DNA from: Candidatus Melainabacteria bacterium
GTDB taxonomy: Bacteria > Cyanobacteriota > Vampirovibrionia > Obscuribacterales > Obscuribacteraceae
Assembly: GCA_003242885.1 (NCBI GenBank)
Contig: QKMZ01000003.1
Coordinates: 496,001 to 560,000 of the forward strand
Direction of reading: 5' to 3'
Length of the DNA: 64,000 bases
The notes beneath the pieces were generated by a model. That model had not been told where the DNA came from, did not search any database, and worked only from the letters and a program-made list of their open reading frames with translations. The translations under genes were made by a program, and so were the position numbers. Positions 1 to 8,567 of this stretch are shown here, in pieces (the stretch's first letter is position 1; each line of letters begins with the position of its first letter).

Positions 1-1
1 A

Positions 2-1324
2 ATGACTTCTGCCACGAAATCTCAATCGTCACAAGCGACATCTGAGCAAGTCAAAGAATGTGCACTGGAGCGTCCTGAAATTGCGCCGCCAAAAGGAAGA
101 CAAAAGCTCAGCCGGGAGCTGGTTCTTTCAGCATTGAAAGAGATGCGCCGGGGACGAATGGAAATAAGATGCGCGGATGGCTTGAAAGTGACCATCGGGC
201 AAGACGATCAGCATGTCTCAGCCCAGTTATTTATTCACAATCATGACTTCTTTGACAAATGTCTTTTATACAGTCACATTGGTTTTGCCGAGTCATACAT
301 GGACGGAGACTGGGACACGCCGGATATCAAATCGGTAATTTCATGGTTCATATTGAACCTCGAAGACTCAACCGTTTTTGAAGGTTCTGCGGGCAAGAAG
401 ATGTTTATGAATTCGCTCGGCTGGCTCAATCGCGCAACACACCTGTTAAGAGATAACAGCATTACTGGCAGCAGGAAAAATATAAGCGAGCATTACGACT
501 TAAGCAACGAGCTATTTGCACTCTTCCTCGACCCAACGATGACATATTCGAGCGCTAAATTCACGCGGACAGATATGTCTCTTGAAGAAGCACAAATGGA
601 AAAGATTGATTCGATGTGCCAAAAATTGAAATTGACGCCATCAGACCATCTTCTTGAAATCGGCAGCGGCTGGGGAACGCTGGCAATCCACGCAGCCAAG
701 AAGTACGGCTGTCGCGTAACTACAATTACTATCTCTGAGCAACAGTTCGCTTACGCGAAAGAGAAAATCGAAAAGTCCGGATTTTCATCGCAAATAGAAA
801 TTCAGTTTTGTGACTACAGATATATGGAAGGCATCTTCGACAAGATTGTTTCGGTCGAAATGATCGAAGCTGTAGGCGACAAATTCATGGAGACTTATTT
901 CGCGTCCATCAATCGCCTACTTAAACCCCATGGATTAGTAGGTCTACAGATGATTACCTGCCCGGACAGTAGATACAAAATTTTGCGGGACAACGTGGAC
1001 TTCATACAGAAATACATCTTTCCTGGTTCGCTACTCCCATCAGTAGGCAGAGTAACGGAAGCATTGAATAGGACAAGCTCACTAAACTTATTTGAGCTCG
1101 AAGACATTGGGCTGAGTTATGCCAAAACTTTAGACATTTGGCACGAGAATTTCAACAAGAGGCTAAATGAGGTGAGAGCACTCGGATTCGATGAGCGCTT
1201 CATCCGCAAATGGAACTATTACTTTAAATACTGCAGCGCTGCTTTTGCGATGCGAAACATATCCGCAGTTCAAGCGGTTTACACGCGACCAAATAATCTT
1301 TCGATTGCCGAGCCAAGAATCTAG
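2..1324 (+). CDS. Cyclopropane-fatty-acyl-phospholipid synthase family methyltransferase
   Basis: A 440-residue protein of the CFA synthase / mycolic acid cyclopropane synthase family, which transfers a methyl or methylene group from S-adenosylmethionine to unsaturated acyl chains in membrane phospholipids. The SAM-binding motif LLEIGSGWGTLAIHAAKKYG lies near residues 217-236 and is preceded by the family segment SEHYDLSNELFALFLDPTMT, which contacts lipid and SAM. The C-terminus (AMRNISAVQAVYTRP) also fits the family. The ATG is the second base of the window, so an upstream start cannot be excluded. It is followed 23 nt later by a DUF1295 gene and then a second methyltransferase of the same superfamily, so the three probably form a lipid-modification operon. 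The exact product (cyclopropane, methyl-branched or other) cannot be read from sequence. Confidence 0.88.
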   Translation: MTSATKSQSSQATSEQVKECALERPEIAPPKGRQKLSRELVLSALKEMRRGRMEIRCADGLKVTIGQDDQHVSAQLFIHNHDFFDKCLLYSHIGFAESYMDGDWDTPDIKSVISWFILNLEDSTVFEGSAGKKMFMNSLGWLNRATHLLRDNSITGSRKNISEHYDLSNELFALFLDPTMTYSSAKFTRTDMSLEEAQMEKIDSMCQKLKLTPSDHLLEIGSGWGTLAIHAAKKYGCRVTTITISEQQFAYAKEKIEKSGFSSQIEIQFCDYRYMEGIFDKIVSVEMIEAVGDKFMETYFASINRLLKPHGLVGLQMITCPDSRYKILRDNVDFIQKYIFPGSLLPSVGRVTEALNRTSSLNLFELEDIGLSYAKTLDIWHENFNKRLNEVRALGFDERFIRKWNYYFKYCSAAFAMRNISAVQAVYTRPNNLSIAEPRI

Positions 1325-1347
1325 AGTTTTCCTACACGTGGTGTGAA

Positions 1348-2151
1348 ATGACGTTTGCAGAACTAGCCATAAAGGAATTGATACTGCTGGGTGTCGTGTT
1401 AGCGTCACTGACTGGGCTGTTCCTCTTTAGCAAAGCAATAAAAAACGCTGGCATTATCGATGTATTCTGGGCTGCGAGTTTTGGTCTGATCTCAATTGCC
1501 TTCGCGATAATATCTCAAGGTCTTCCGGAAAGAAAAATTTTGTTATTGATTGCAGTCCTGCCCTGGAGTTTTCGACTCGCGTACCACCTTTTCCGCCGCA
1601 TTGCTAGAGAACATCCGCACGAAGACTCTCGTTACGCAGCGCTTCGTTCTGAGTGGGGTGAACGAGCGGACATAATGATGTATTTGGTCTTTCTCTTTCA
1701 GGGTGCCTTAATCACAATTTTGTCACCTCCATTCATCGTCGCTGCTTCTGATGCATACTCGCCTCTTCGTCTCGTCGAAATTGTTGGTGCAGCGATTTGT
1801 CTGGCAGGAACAATCGGTGAATCAATTGCCGATGAACAGCTACGCAGATTCAAGTTACTCCCGGAGAATAGAGGCAAAGTCTGCTCACAGGGGTTGTGGA
1901 ATTACAGCAGACATCCCAATTATTTTTTCGAATTTGTCGTCTGGGTTGGGATATTCATAATGGCATCAGGCTCTCCGCTCGGTCTTTACACTGCCTATTG
2001 TCCACTGCTGATGCTGTTTTTCCTGACAAAAATGACGGGTATCAAAATCACAGAAGAGCAATCTCTGAAATCTCGCGGCGACGAATATCGCCAATATCAA
2101 CAAACCACGAGTGCATTTTTTCCCTGGTTTAAAAAACCGCCACGGCGCTAA
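1348..2151 (+). CDS. DUF1295 / steroid 5-alpha-reductase-like membrane protein
   Basis: A 267-residue polytopic membrane protein of the DUF1295 family, related to steroid 5-alpha-reductases and isoprenylcysteine methyltransferases. Hydrophobic segments are seen at about 7-27, 33-52, 58-75, 108-128, 139-155 and 195-230. The family signature is the SRHPNYFFEFVVWVGIF stretch near residues 188-204, which in homologues forms the cofactor-binding end. DUF1295 genes are commonly found beside CFA-synthase-like genes, as here, where it sits between two of them with gaps of 23 and 18 nt. A role in reducing or rearranging the modified acyl chain is inferred, not shown. Confidence 0.82.
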   Translation: MTFAELAIKELILLGVVLASLTGLFLFSKAIKNAGIIDVFWAASFGLISIAFAIISQGLPERKILLLIAVLPWSFRLAYHLFRRIAREHPHEDSRYAALRSEWGERADIMMYLVFLFQGALITILSPPFIVAASDAYSPLRLVEIVGAAICLAGTIGESIADEQLRRFKLLPENRGKVCSQGLWNYSRHPNYFFEFVVWVGIFIMASGSPLGLYTAYCPLLMLFFLTKMTGIKITEEQSLKSRGDEYRQYQQTTSAFFPWFKKPPRR

Positions 2152-2169
2152 TTACAGGAGATAAGGTCA

Positions 2170-3270
2170 ATGTCGACTGATTGGATGTACAAGGTAATAG
2201 CCACAGACCGCGTACCTGAGTGGATTATCAGAGCTGGAATACGAAAAATGCTGGCTCAAAAACTGCGCACAGAATCCCGGCCAACTACCGAGTTGCAGAA
2301 GAAAGCAGTTATGGATTTCGTCAAAGAATTGAAGCGCAGCCCTATCGCTATTCACACTGATTCAGCCAATCGACAGCATTACGAAGTACCGGCTAGTTTT
2401 TTCCAGTTGGTGCTGGGCCCACGACTAAAATATAGCTCTGCTCTCTGGCTCGAGGATACAAAAAACCTTGCGCAGGCAGAGATAAACATGCTCGAAAAGT
2501 ACTGCCAACGAGCCGACTTGAGAGATGGACATACAATAATGGATCTCGGTTGTGGTTGGGGGTCTTTATCAATTTTTTTGGCAGAAAAGTTCAAAAATTC
2601 GAATATTGTCGCGCTTTCCAATTCAGCGACGCAGAAAGAGTTTATCGACTCAGAAGTGAAAAGACGTGGGCTAAACAATGTAACTGTAGTCACAGCGAAT
2701 ATTGCAAGTTTTGATACCGAGCTTGAATTTGACAGGATCTTGTCTGTGGAAATGTTCGAACATTTGAAAAACTATCAGGCCATGCTAGCCAAAGTCAGTC
2801 GCTGGCTTCGACCTGACGGCAAATTGTTTATCCACATCTTTACTCACAAACACTTCGCATACCACTACGAAGACAAGGACGGGACAGATTGGCTGACACG
2901 CAATTTTTTCGAAGGCGGCACAATGCCTTCTGAGGATTTGCTTCTGTACTTCCAAGATGACGTCCGCATTGTTGAACAGTGGTCTGTGCCCGGCACTCAT
3001 TACCAGAAGACGGCGGAAGCGTGGTTGAAAACAATGAAAGGCAAACGCAAAGAAGTGATGGAAATTATGTCGCAAACCTATGGAGCAGATAATGCTCAAC
3101 AGTGGTGGGCATTTTGGAAACTTTTCTTTCTTGCCTGTGCAGAACTCTGGGGCTATAAAAACGGCACAGAGTGGACCGTATCTCACTATCTGTTTGAGAG
3201 ACAAAGAAAAGAACTGTCAGCAGAAGGTGATACCTCGCGTTATCGCTTGCTAGAAAAACGTCAGGGCTAA
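2170..3270 (+). CDS. CFA-like / coclaurine-N-methyltransferase-like SAM methyltransferase
   Basis: A 366-residue class I SAM-dependent methyltransferase of the CFA superfamily, closest in layout to bacterial homologues of plant coclaurine N-methyltransferase. The SAM loop MDLGCGWGSLSIFLAEKF is near residues 124-141, with ALSNSATQKEFI and the acidic VEMFEHLKNY following in the usual order. The ATG is preceded by AGGAGATAAGGTCA, a good ribosome binding site. It is the last gene of the three-gene lipid operon. It is not a close copy of the first gene, so the two enzymes may act on different positions or substrates. The substrate is unknown. Confidence 0.85.
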   Translation: MSTDWMYKVIATDRVPEWIIRAGIRKMLAQKLRTESRPTTELQKKAVMDFVKELKRSPIAIHTDSANRQHYEVPASFFQLVLGPRLKYSSALWLEDTKNLAQAEINMLEKYCQRADLRDGHTIMDLGCGWGSLSIFLAEKFKNSNIVALSNSATQKEFIDSEVKRRGLNNVTVVTANIASFDTELEFDRILSVEMFEHLKNYQAMLAKVSRWLRPDGKLFIHIFTHKHFAYHYEDKDGTDWLTRNFFEGGTMPSEDLLLYFQDDVRIVEQWSVPGTHYQKTAEAWLKTMKGKRKEVMEIMSQTYGADNAQQWWAFWKLFFLACAELWGYKNGTEWTVSHYLFERQRKELSAEGDTSRYRLLEKRQG

Positions 3271-3329
3271 AACAGCCCAAATAATTGCACCCCTAGAGTC
3301 GAATCCAGTCATTCAGAGGGAGCAATTCC

Positions 3330-4382
3330 ATGCGAAAGCTATTTTCATGCAATAGTAAAAACAACAGGAACCCTGGCTACAAACCGACCGTCATTTTTCC
3401 TTGCATAAAACACTCGAGTGCTGGCATGAAAACATCCAGATTGGCGCAAAATCTGCAGACGGGGATGCTCTTCTTGGCGTTGGTTGTTTCCCAGTTTGCT
3501 GGGCAACCAACAGAATCAAGCAGCGGCAAAGAATCCCAGCAAATGATCACCGCGGGCGACTCGCAGATCTTTTTTAACGTGGAAGATGGTCCACTTGCGG
3601 TCAGTAAGGCCGATCTGGCCGTGTACGTCCGCGACGCAGCTAAAGCAGTTACGGCATACTACGGTACCTTTCCGATACACAAGACTGTGATAAATTTCGT
3701 CCCGAGTGACGATGACGGCATCGGCTTTGGTACATCAACTTACGATGACGATGAGGATTACGGCGTCGTCACGATCAACATCGGAGAAAACACGACCAGG
3801 CGCAATTTGAGAAGCAGTTGGACTCTCACACATGAACTGATGCATCTTGCCTTTCCCGTCGTGAGCCACCACAAACGCTGGCTCTCTGAAGGAATTGCAA
3901 CTTATGTAGAACCAATTGGAAGAATGCGCATAGGCAGTCTTTCCCCAGAAGAAGTGTGGGGCGACCTGCTGACCAATCTACCCAAAGGCTTGCCGCGACA
4001 AGGAGAGGGTGGTTTGCGCTCCGCACGCAATTTCGACCGCATTTACTGGGGTGGTGCGCTCTATTGCCTGCTTGCTGATGTTGAGATCAGGCAACGAACC
4101 AACAATCGTGTCGGGCTTGAAGACGCCTTGCGTTCTATCGCAAAACAGGGAGGGACTGCAGCTTCGAATTGGGATGCCGAAGAGGCCGTGCAAGCGGGCG
4201 ACAAAGGACTTGGAATCAGCGTCTTGCAACCGCTGTACACAAAGATGGGCGAGCAGCCTGTCAGTATCGATGTGCCGGCGTATTTGCGCAAACTTGGAGT
4301 CGTCAAATCAGGCGAAACAGTCGCACTCGACGACAGAGCTCCACTTGCTGCAATTCGCCGCGCTATAGACGGCACAGAGTGA
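3330..4382 (+). CDS. Secreted gluzincin-like metallopeptidase, function unknown
   Basis: A 350-residue protein with a zinc-peptidase signature: H168-E169-L-M-H172 (HExxH) and a downstream EGIATYVE with E187 as the probable third ligand, the layout of MA-clan gluzincins. A hydrophobic segment at about residues 45-57 probably acts as a signal peptide or anchor. It lies unusually far from the chosen start, and a start at Met33 (position 3426) would give a normal signal peptide. However, only the first ATG has a clear ribosome binding site (AGAGGGAG, 7 nt upstream). An acidic patch (SDDDG, YDDDEDYG) around 126-144 precedes the active site. The substrate is unknown. It appears to be a single transcription unit. 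Confidence 0.75.
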   Translation: MRKLFSCNSKNNRNPGYKPTVIFPCIKHSSAGMKTSRLAQNLQTGMLFLALVVSQFAGQPTESSSGKESQQMITAGDSQIFFNVEDGPLAVSKADLAVYVRDAAKAVTAYYGTFPIHKTVINFVPSDDDGIGFGTSTYDDDEDYGVVTINIGENTTRRNLRSSWTLTHELMHLAFPVVSHHKRWLSEGIATYVEPIGRMRIGSLSPEEVWGDLLTNLPKGLPRQGEGGLRSARNFDRIYWGGALYCLLADVEIRQRTNNRVGLEDALRSIAKQGGTAASNWDAEEAVQAGDKGLGISVLQPLYTKMGEQPVSIDVPAYLRKLGVVKSGETVALDDRAPLAAIRRAIDGTE

Positions 4383-4400
4383 TTCAACTATCGGCAATTC

Positions 4401-4505
4401 ATAATTCAAGCATCAGCGCTCGATATTCAAGCATTATGCGCTAGTGTTCGAGTATCAGGCACTCATGATTCAAGCATTAGGCACTCGGAATTCAAGCATT
4501 CGCGG
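4401..4505 (+). repeat. Degenerate short direct repeats upstream of cydA
   Basis: The 240-nt gap between the zincin gene and cydA holds about five degenerate copies of a 20-24 nt unit of the form ATTCAAGCATTAGGCACTCG. They begin near 4403, 4424, 4447, 4468 and 4489; the last copy is truncated. Spacing of roughly two helical turns would suit a repeated protein-binding site, but simple tandem decay is equally possible. Confidence 0.6.
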
Positions 4506-4622
4506 TTTTTCCCCCGCAATTCATCATTCGCAACCTTTTAACATCGCTGATTGAAATAGGTCTAGTATTGACACGATCAAACCCACAATGAGGTCTCCTT
4601 GAAAAAAAGGAGGTGACGAAGG

Positions 4623-5942
4623 GTGAGTGACCTGATTTTTGCGCGAGCCCAGATGGGCTTCTCTTTGGCATTCCACATCATTTTTGCTGTGGCCGGCATT
4701 GCTCTACCCTTAATGATGGTTATAGCCGAAGCCTTGTGGCTAAAGACCGGCGACGAGATTTATAAAACGATTACGAAACGCTGGGCTCGTGGCACAGCTG
4801 TATTGTTTGCCGTGGGAGCGGTATCAGGAACAGTCCTTTCTTTCGAACTGGGCCTGTTATGGCCTGAGTTCATGAAATGGGCAGGCTCAATCATCGGTCT
4901 GCCTTTTGCGTTAGAAGGATATGCGTTTTTCACTGAAGCTATCTTTCTGGGAATTTATCTGTACGGCTGGGACAAAGTAAGCAAATCGATGCACTTGCTT
5001 TCCGGATGCATAGTCGCTTTGAGCGGTGCATTGTCGGCGGTTTTTGTTGTCATCGCGAATGCATGGATGAATGCCCCGGTAGGATTCAAGCTTGTCGGCA
5101 ATGTCGCGACAGAGATCGATCCGATTATGGCTATGACCAGTCCAGCAGCATTCCCACAGGTTTTACACATGCTGATTGCTGCATATGCATCGATCGGATT
5201 ATTAGCTGCAGGCGTGCATGCATTTCTATTGTTGCGCGATAAGCAAAATGTTTTTCACCGGCGCGCTCTAGGAATTTGCTTGGCATTGGGATGCACAATG
5301 GCGCTCGCTGAGCCGTTGAGCGGCGACATCCTGGCGCAAATGGTAGCGCATACTCAACCCATCAAGTTGGCTGCGCTCGAAGGACAATTCGACACCATGC
5401 GCGGTGCACCACTTCGTATCGGAGGTCTGCCTGATGTGGAGAAAAGGAAAACTCCTTTCTCAATAGAATTACCGAAGATGCTCAGTGTGCTCGCGTTTCA
5501 CGAATTGGACGCAGAAGTGAAAGGGCTCAACGATTTCCCAAGAGATGTTTGGCCGCCAGTGCTTCTTGTTCATCTAAACTTCCAAATCATGGTTGCATGC
5601 GGCGTGATAATGGGCTTGGTGTCACTCTGGGCAGGCGCATTGTATGCGAAAACAAAGAAACTACCGGATTCAAGTGTATTTCTCAAAACGCTAATTTGCA
5701 TCAGTCCTCTGGGACTTTTAGCAATCGAATCAGGCTGGATGGTGACCGAACTTGGTCGACAGCCCTGGGTAATACACGGGGTGTTGAGGACCAGCCACGC
5801 AGTCACGCCTATGCCGGGGCTTTGGCTGCCTTTCACAACATTCTTGTTCGTATATATCGCGCTGGCGGTGATTGTCGTTGCACTTCTCTTCAGAGAGTTC
5901 TCGCACAGCCTAGATCCGGTTAAGGAGAGCGATCATGCCTGA
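4623..5942 (+). CDS. cydA: Cytochrome bd ubiquinol oxidase subunit I
   Basis: A 439-residue integral membrane protein, the quinol-oxidising subunit of cytochrome bd oxidase, which reduces oxygen to water without pumping protons. H18 in the first helix corresponds to a heme-ligand histidine, and the family block GRQPWVIHGVLRT is near residues 379-391. The protein is shorter than the Escherichia coli form (about 520) because the quinol loop is short, as in CIO-type and cyanobacterial enzymes. The start is GTG, supported by a strong AGGAGGTGA site 9 nt upstream. It overlaps cydB by 8 nt, so the two are translated together. It points to respiration at low oxygen. Confidence 0.95.
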   Translation: MSDLIFARAQMGFSLAFHIIFAVAGIALPLMMVIAEALWLKTGDEIYKTITKRWARGTAVLFAVGAVSGTVLSFELGLLWPEFMKWAGSIIGLPFALEGYAFFTEAIFLGIYLYGWDKVSKSMHLLSGCIVALSGALSAVFVVIANAWMNAPVGFKLVGNVATEIDPIMAMTSPAAFPQVLHMLIAAYASIGLLAAGVHAFLLLRDKQNVFHRRALGICLALGCTMALAEPLSGDILAQMVAHTQPIKLAALEGQFDTMRGAPLRIGGLPDVEKRKTPFSIELPKMLSVLAFHELDAEVKGLNDFPRDVWPPVLLVHLNFQIMVACGVIMGLVSLWAGALYAKTKKLPDSSVFLKTLICISPLGLLAIESGWMVTELGRQPWVIHGVLRTSHAVTPMPGLWLPFTTFLFVYIALAVIVVALLFREFSHSLDPVKESDHA

Positions 5943-6957
5943 TACTGCTCTCTATTTGGCGATAGTTATGATGATCGCCCTTAATCTCTATGCCCTCATG
6001 GGCGGTGCCGACTATGGCGGTGGCGTTTGGGATCTTTTTGCGGTCGGGAAACGCGCACAGGAGCAACGAGACTTGATTGCAGGTGCAATTGGTCCGATTT
6101 GGGAAGCCAATCACGTCTGGCTCATTCTTGTGGTTGTAATACTTTTCTCTGCATTTCCTGCAGCCTTCTCTTTGCTCTCAATATCCTTGCACGTACCACT
6201 GACTCTGCTGCTCTTGGGCATTATCGCCAGAGGTACTGCTTTCACTTTTCGCAAATACGACAGTCACAAAGATCACGTACAAAGGCGCTGGGGACGCATA
6301 TTCGCAGTTGCGAGTCTGATTACGCCGGTTCTGCTTGGAATATCGGTGGGTGCAATTTCTCAAGGGAAAATCTCTGCTGACATTGCAGGTAAAACATTCG
6401 CAGAGGTATATATAGCCCCATGGTTCACTCCGTTTTGCTTTGCCGTGGGTGGCTTCGCGTTGGCATTGTTTTCATTCCTTGCTGCTGTCTATTCGACTGT
6501 GTTTGCGCCGACAGATGAATTGCGAACTGACTTTCAAAAGCGTGCTATTGCCGCGCAGGTTGCTTGCGCCATGCTTGCACTGCTGGTATTTGTCCTTGCC
6601 GAAGATTCTGCGCCAGGACTCAGAGAATCTCTGGCTAACAGTTCGTGGAGCATTTTGCTGCAAGCAGCAACGGCTGTTTGCGCGATCTCCTCCTTAATAG
6701 CTTTACTCCAACGAAAGTTTCTCCCTGCTAGATTTTTTGCAGCCGGGCAAGTAACGCTCATCCTCTGGGGCTGGGGTCTTGCACAGTACCCGTATATGAT
6801 CCGCCCGGACATGACCATCAACAATGCACAGGGCGCTGCTTCGACTCAGACACTGCTACTTGGAGCAATCGCATCCGGGGCGGTGTTGTTGTTTCCGTCT
6901 TTCTATTTTCTGCTAAAAGTCTTCAAACACAAGATTGAGCAACCGATTAGTAAGTAG
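5935..6957 (+). CDS. cydB: Cytochrome bd ubiquinol oxidase subunit II
   Basis: A 340-residue polytopic protein of the CydB family, partner of CydA. The N-terminal block ALMGGADYGGGVWDLF (residues 20-35) and GPIWEANHVWLILVVVILFSA around 51-71 are family hallmarks. About eight or nine hydrophobic helices are visible. The start lies inside the end of cydA (8-nt overlap) with AAGGAGAG just upstream. No cydX-like short ORF or cydCD genes are visible nearby. Confidence 0.95.
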   Translation: MPDTALYLAIVMMIALNLYALMGGADYGGGVWDLFAVGKRAQEQRDLIAGAIGPIWEANHVWLILVVVILFSAFPAAFSLLSISLHVPLTLLLLGIIARGTAFTFRKYDSHKDHVQRRWGRIFAVASLITPVLLGISVGAISQGKISADIAGKTFAEVYIAPWFTPFCFAVGGFALALFSFLAAVYSTVFAPTDELRTDFQKRAIAAQVACAMLALLVFVLAEDSAPGLRESLANSSWSILLQAATAVCAISSLIALLQRKFLPARFFAAGQVTLILWGWGLAQYPYMIRPDMTINNAQGAASTQTLLLGAIASGAVLLFPSFYFLLKVFKHKIEQPISK

Positions 6958-7050
6958 CCTCAGCGATGCGTCCATAAGGGAACTCCGCTATGAGTCCACA
7001 ATAACTACTCGGCACTAAACATGGATAGCAAAAACCCCTTAAAGTACGCA

Positions 7051-7080
7051 GAGAGAGCAGTTGGATCCGGCTGCTCTCTC
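7051..7080 (+). terminator. Hairpin downstream of cydAB, terminator-like
   Basis: A perfect 10-bp stem (GAGAGAGCAG at 7051-7060 pairing with CTGCTCTCTC at 7071-7080) closes a 10-nt loop that itself contains GGATCC. It lies 94 nt after the cydB stop. There is no uridine tract after it, so it may be a transcript-end stabiliser or part of a structured RNA rather than an intrinsic terminator. Confidence 0.5.
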
Positions 7081-7105
7081 TTACGATGTAATTATTTGAT
7101 GGTGG

Positions 7106-7154
7106 TTAAAACTTAGACAGGCGGCCCTCTTTCCTCGGCCAGTCGAAGTTTTAA
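7106..7154. ncRNA. Candidate structured RNA element (long interrupted hairpin)
   Basis: A 49-nt interrupted hairpin: TTAAAACTT (7106-7114) pairs with AAGTTTTAA (7146-7154), then GAC (7116-7118) with GTC (7142-7144), then GGCC (7123-7126) with GGCC (7137-7140), around a pyrimidine-rich 10-nt loop. It matches no RNA family I recognise. The strand is unknown because the pairing works on either. Confidence 0.35.
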
Positions 7155-7352
7155 GGTTGAAAAACTCTTGATCATCAAGTAGCTCCGAGAGTGATACGTG
7201 ATTTTGTCTGCTGAGTTTTACTGTACAAATGAGAACCAAAGATGACCCACCGCAACAGATATAGCGGCGGCATATAGGGTTAAGCGACCCACGCAGGTCT
7301 CACTTGCATTCTTCAACTAAACCACGGCGCCAAACCCTTGTCAAGCACCACC

Positions 7353-7404
7353 AAAGTGCCAACCAGTGCGGGCTTAAGGACAGAACCCCACGGGCTGGCA
7401 CTTT
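7353..7404. other. Inverted repeat AAAGTGCCA / TGGCACTTT
   Basis: Nine-base arms at 7353-7361 and 7396-7404 are perfectly complementary, with a further CAG/CTG and GGG/CCC pairing inside. A third TGGCAC follows at 7412-7417. It sits 74 nt beyond the stop of the minus-strand reductase gene, so it could form the 3' end of that transcript. No thymine tract marks it as an intrinsic terminator. Confidence 0.4.
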
Positions 7405-7477
7405 CCAGACCTGGCACAGACCGCCACTATATTTGGTGGCAGCCAACATCTTTTAACCAACAAACGGTTTCGTCGGG

Positions 7478-8512
7478 TTATTTAACCGCCACCGGAAGCG
7501 GATTGCGCTCGACGAACTGACGTTGGTGCCAATATGGATATACTGGAGTCGGCTCGCTCACTGCATCCAAGCGCGCAATCTGATCTTCGCTCAACTTCCA
7601 ACCGACTGCACCGAGATTTTGCTTCAGCTGTTCTTCATTGCGTGCGCCAATCACAACGTTTGCCACCGACGGTCTCTGCAAAAGCCAATTGAGCGCAATC
7701 TGCGGCACTGTCTTGCCTGTTTCCTTTGCAATCTCATCGAGCACGTCAACCACATCATAGAGATACTCATTGTTGACGGGCGGTCCGAAATCAGCGGTCT
7801 TGTGCAAACGACTGACTTCCGGCAGCGGCGTATTTCGTCGTATCTTGCCGGTGAGACGTCCCCATCCCAGTGGACTCCACACCATCGTGCCGACCTGTTG
7901 ATCGAGCGCCAACGGCATCAGCTCCCACTCGAACTCTCTGCCAATCAGCGAATAGTACGCTTGATGCGAAACGTATCTAGACCAGCCATATTTCTCGGAT
8001 ACATTAAGCGCCTTCATTAAATGCCATCCGGAGAAATTAGAGCATCCGATGTATCGAACCTTTCCGCTTTGCACCAGTGTTTCCAGCGTGGATAAAACCT
8101 CTTCTACTGGCGTCAGAGCATCGAATCCATGCATGTGATAGAGATCGATGTAGTCAGTACCAAGACGTTTCAAACTCGCATCACAAGCTTTGATCAAATG
8201 GTGGCGCGAAGAGCCGAGATCGTTTGGACCATCGGCCATTCTGAAAGTAGCTTTGGTCGAAATCAGCAAGCGGTCGCGCTTTCCTTGGATCGCTTTACCG
8301 AGAATTTCCTCAGATGCGCCGCGCGAATAAATGTCTGCAGTGTCGAAGAAATTGACTCCAGCATCGAGACAGAGGTCGACCATGCGAGTTGCTTCTTTTA
8401 CATCTGTTTGTCCCCAAGCGTTGAAAAGCTCAGTGTTGCCACCGAATGTGGCAGCGCCAAAGCTCAAAACAGGCACTTTCAATCCCGAACGTCCAAGTTG
8501 TCTAAATTCCAT
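7478..8512 (-). CDS. Aldo/keto reductase (YajO/Tas-like group)
   Basis: A 344-residue NADPH-dependent aldo/keto reductase with a TIM-barrel fold. The catalytic tetrad is visible as D57, Y62, K87 and H128 (DTADIYSRG, STKATF, YHMHGFD), and the cofactor segment VVIGARNEEQLKQNL is near the C-terminus. The start is taken as the ATG at 8512 because AAGAGG lies 8 nt upstream. An in-frame ATG at 8518 is only 2 nt from that site, and the open frame runs further upstream without support. It is the second gene of a minus-strand pair with another aldo/keto reductase and probably removes reactive aldehydes or ketones. The substrate is unknown. Confidence 0.9.
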   Translation of the reverse strand: MEFRQLGRSGLKVPVLSFGAATFGGNTELFNAWGQTDVKEATRMVDLCLDAGVNFFDTADIYSRGASEEILGKAIQGKRDRLLISTKATFRMADGPNDLGSSRHHLIKACDASLKRLGTDYIDLYHMHGFDALTPVEEVLSTLETLVQSGKVRYIGCSNFSGWHLMKALNVSEKYGWSRYVSHQAYYSLIGREFEWELMPLALDQQVGTMVWSPLGWGRLTGKIRRNTPLPEVSRLHKTADFGPPVNNEYLYDVVDVLDEIAKETGKTVPQIALNWLLQRPSVANVVIGARNEEQLKQNLGAVGWKLSEDQIARLDAVSEPTPVYPYWHQRQFVERNPLPVAVK

Positions 8513-8567
8513 TTTCATAACCTCTTCGCGTTGTTTGAATAAATGCCTTGCGGCGCAGTTCGAATTC

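Larger units (their letters stand above)
6958..7477. other. 520-nt non-coding gap rich in hairpins
   Basis: This gap lies between cydB (plus strand) and the aldo/keto reductase gene (minus strand), so the flanking genes converge. I see no credible gene. A 60-codon frame at 7338-7520 has no family signal, no ribosome binding site and runs through the hairpin at 7353-7404. Separate entries describe the hairpins at 7051-7080, 7106-7154 and 7353-7404. A further short dyad, CTTGAT-C-ATCAAG, is at 7167-7179. Confidence 0.6.

Noticed and set aside
7338..7520. Short plus-strand frame before the reductase gene
   Set aside because: No start signal, no family pattern, and it coincides with a strong inverted repeat.
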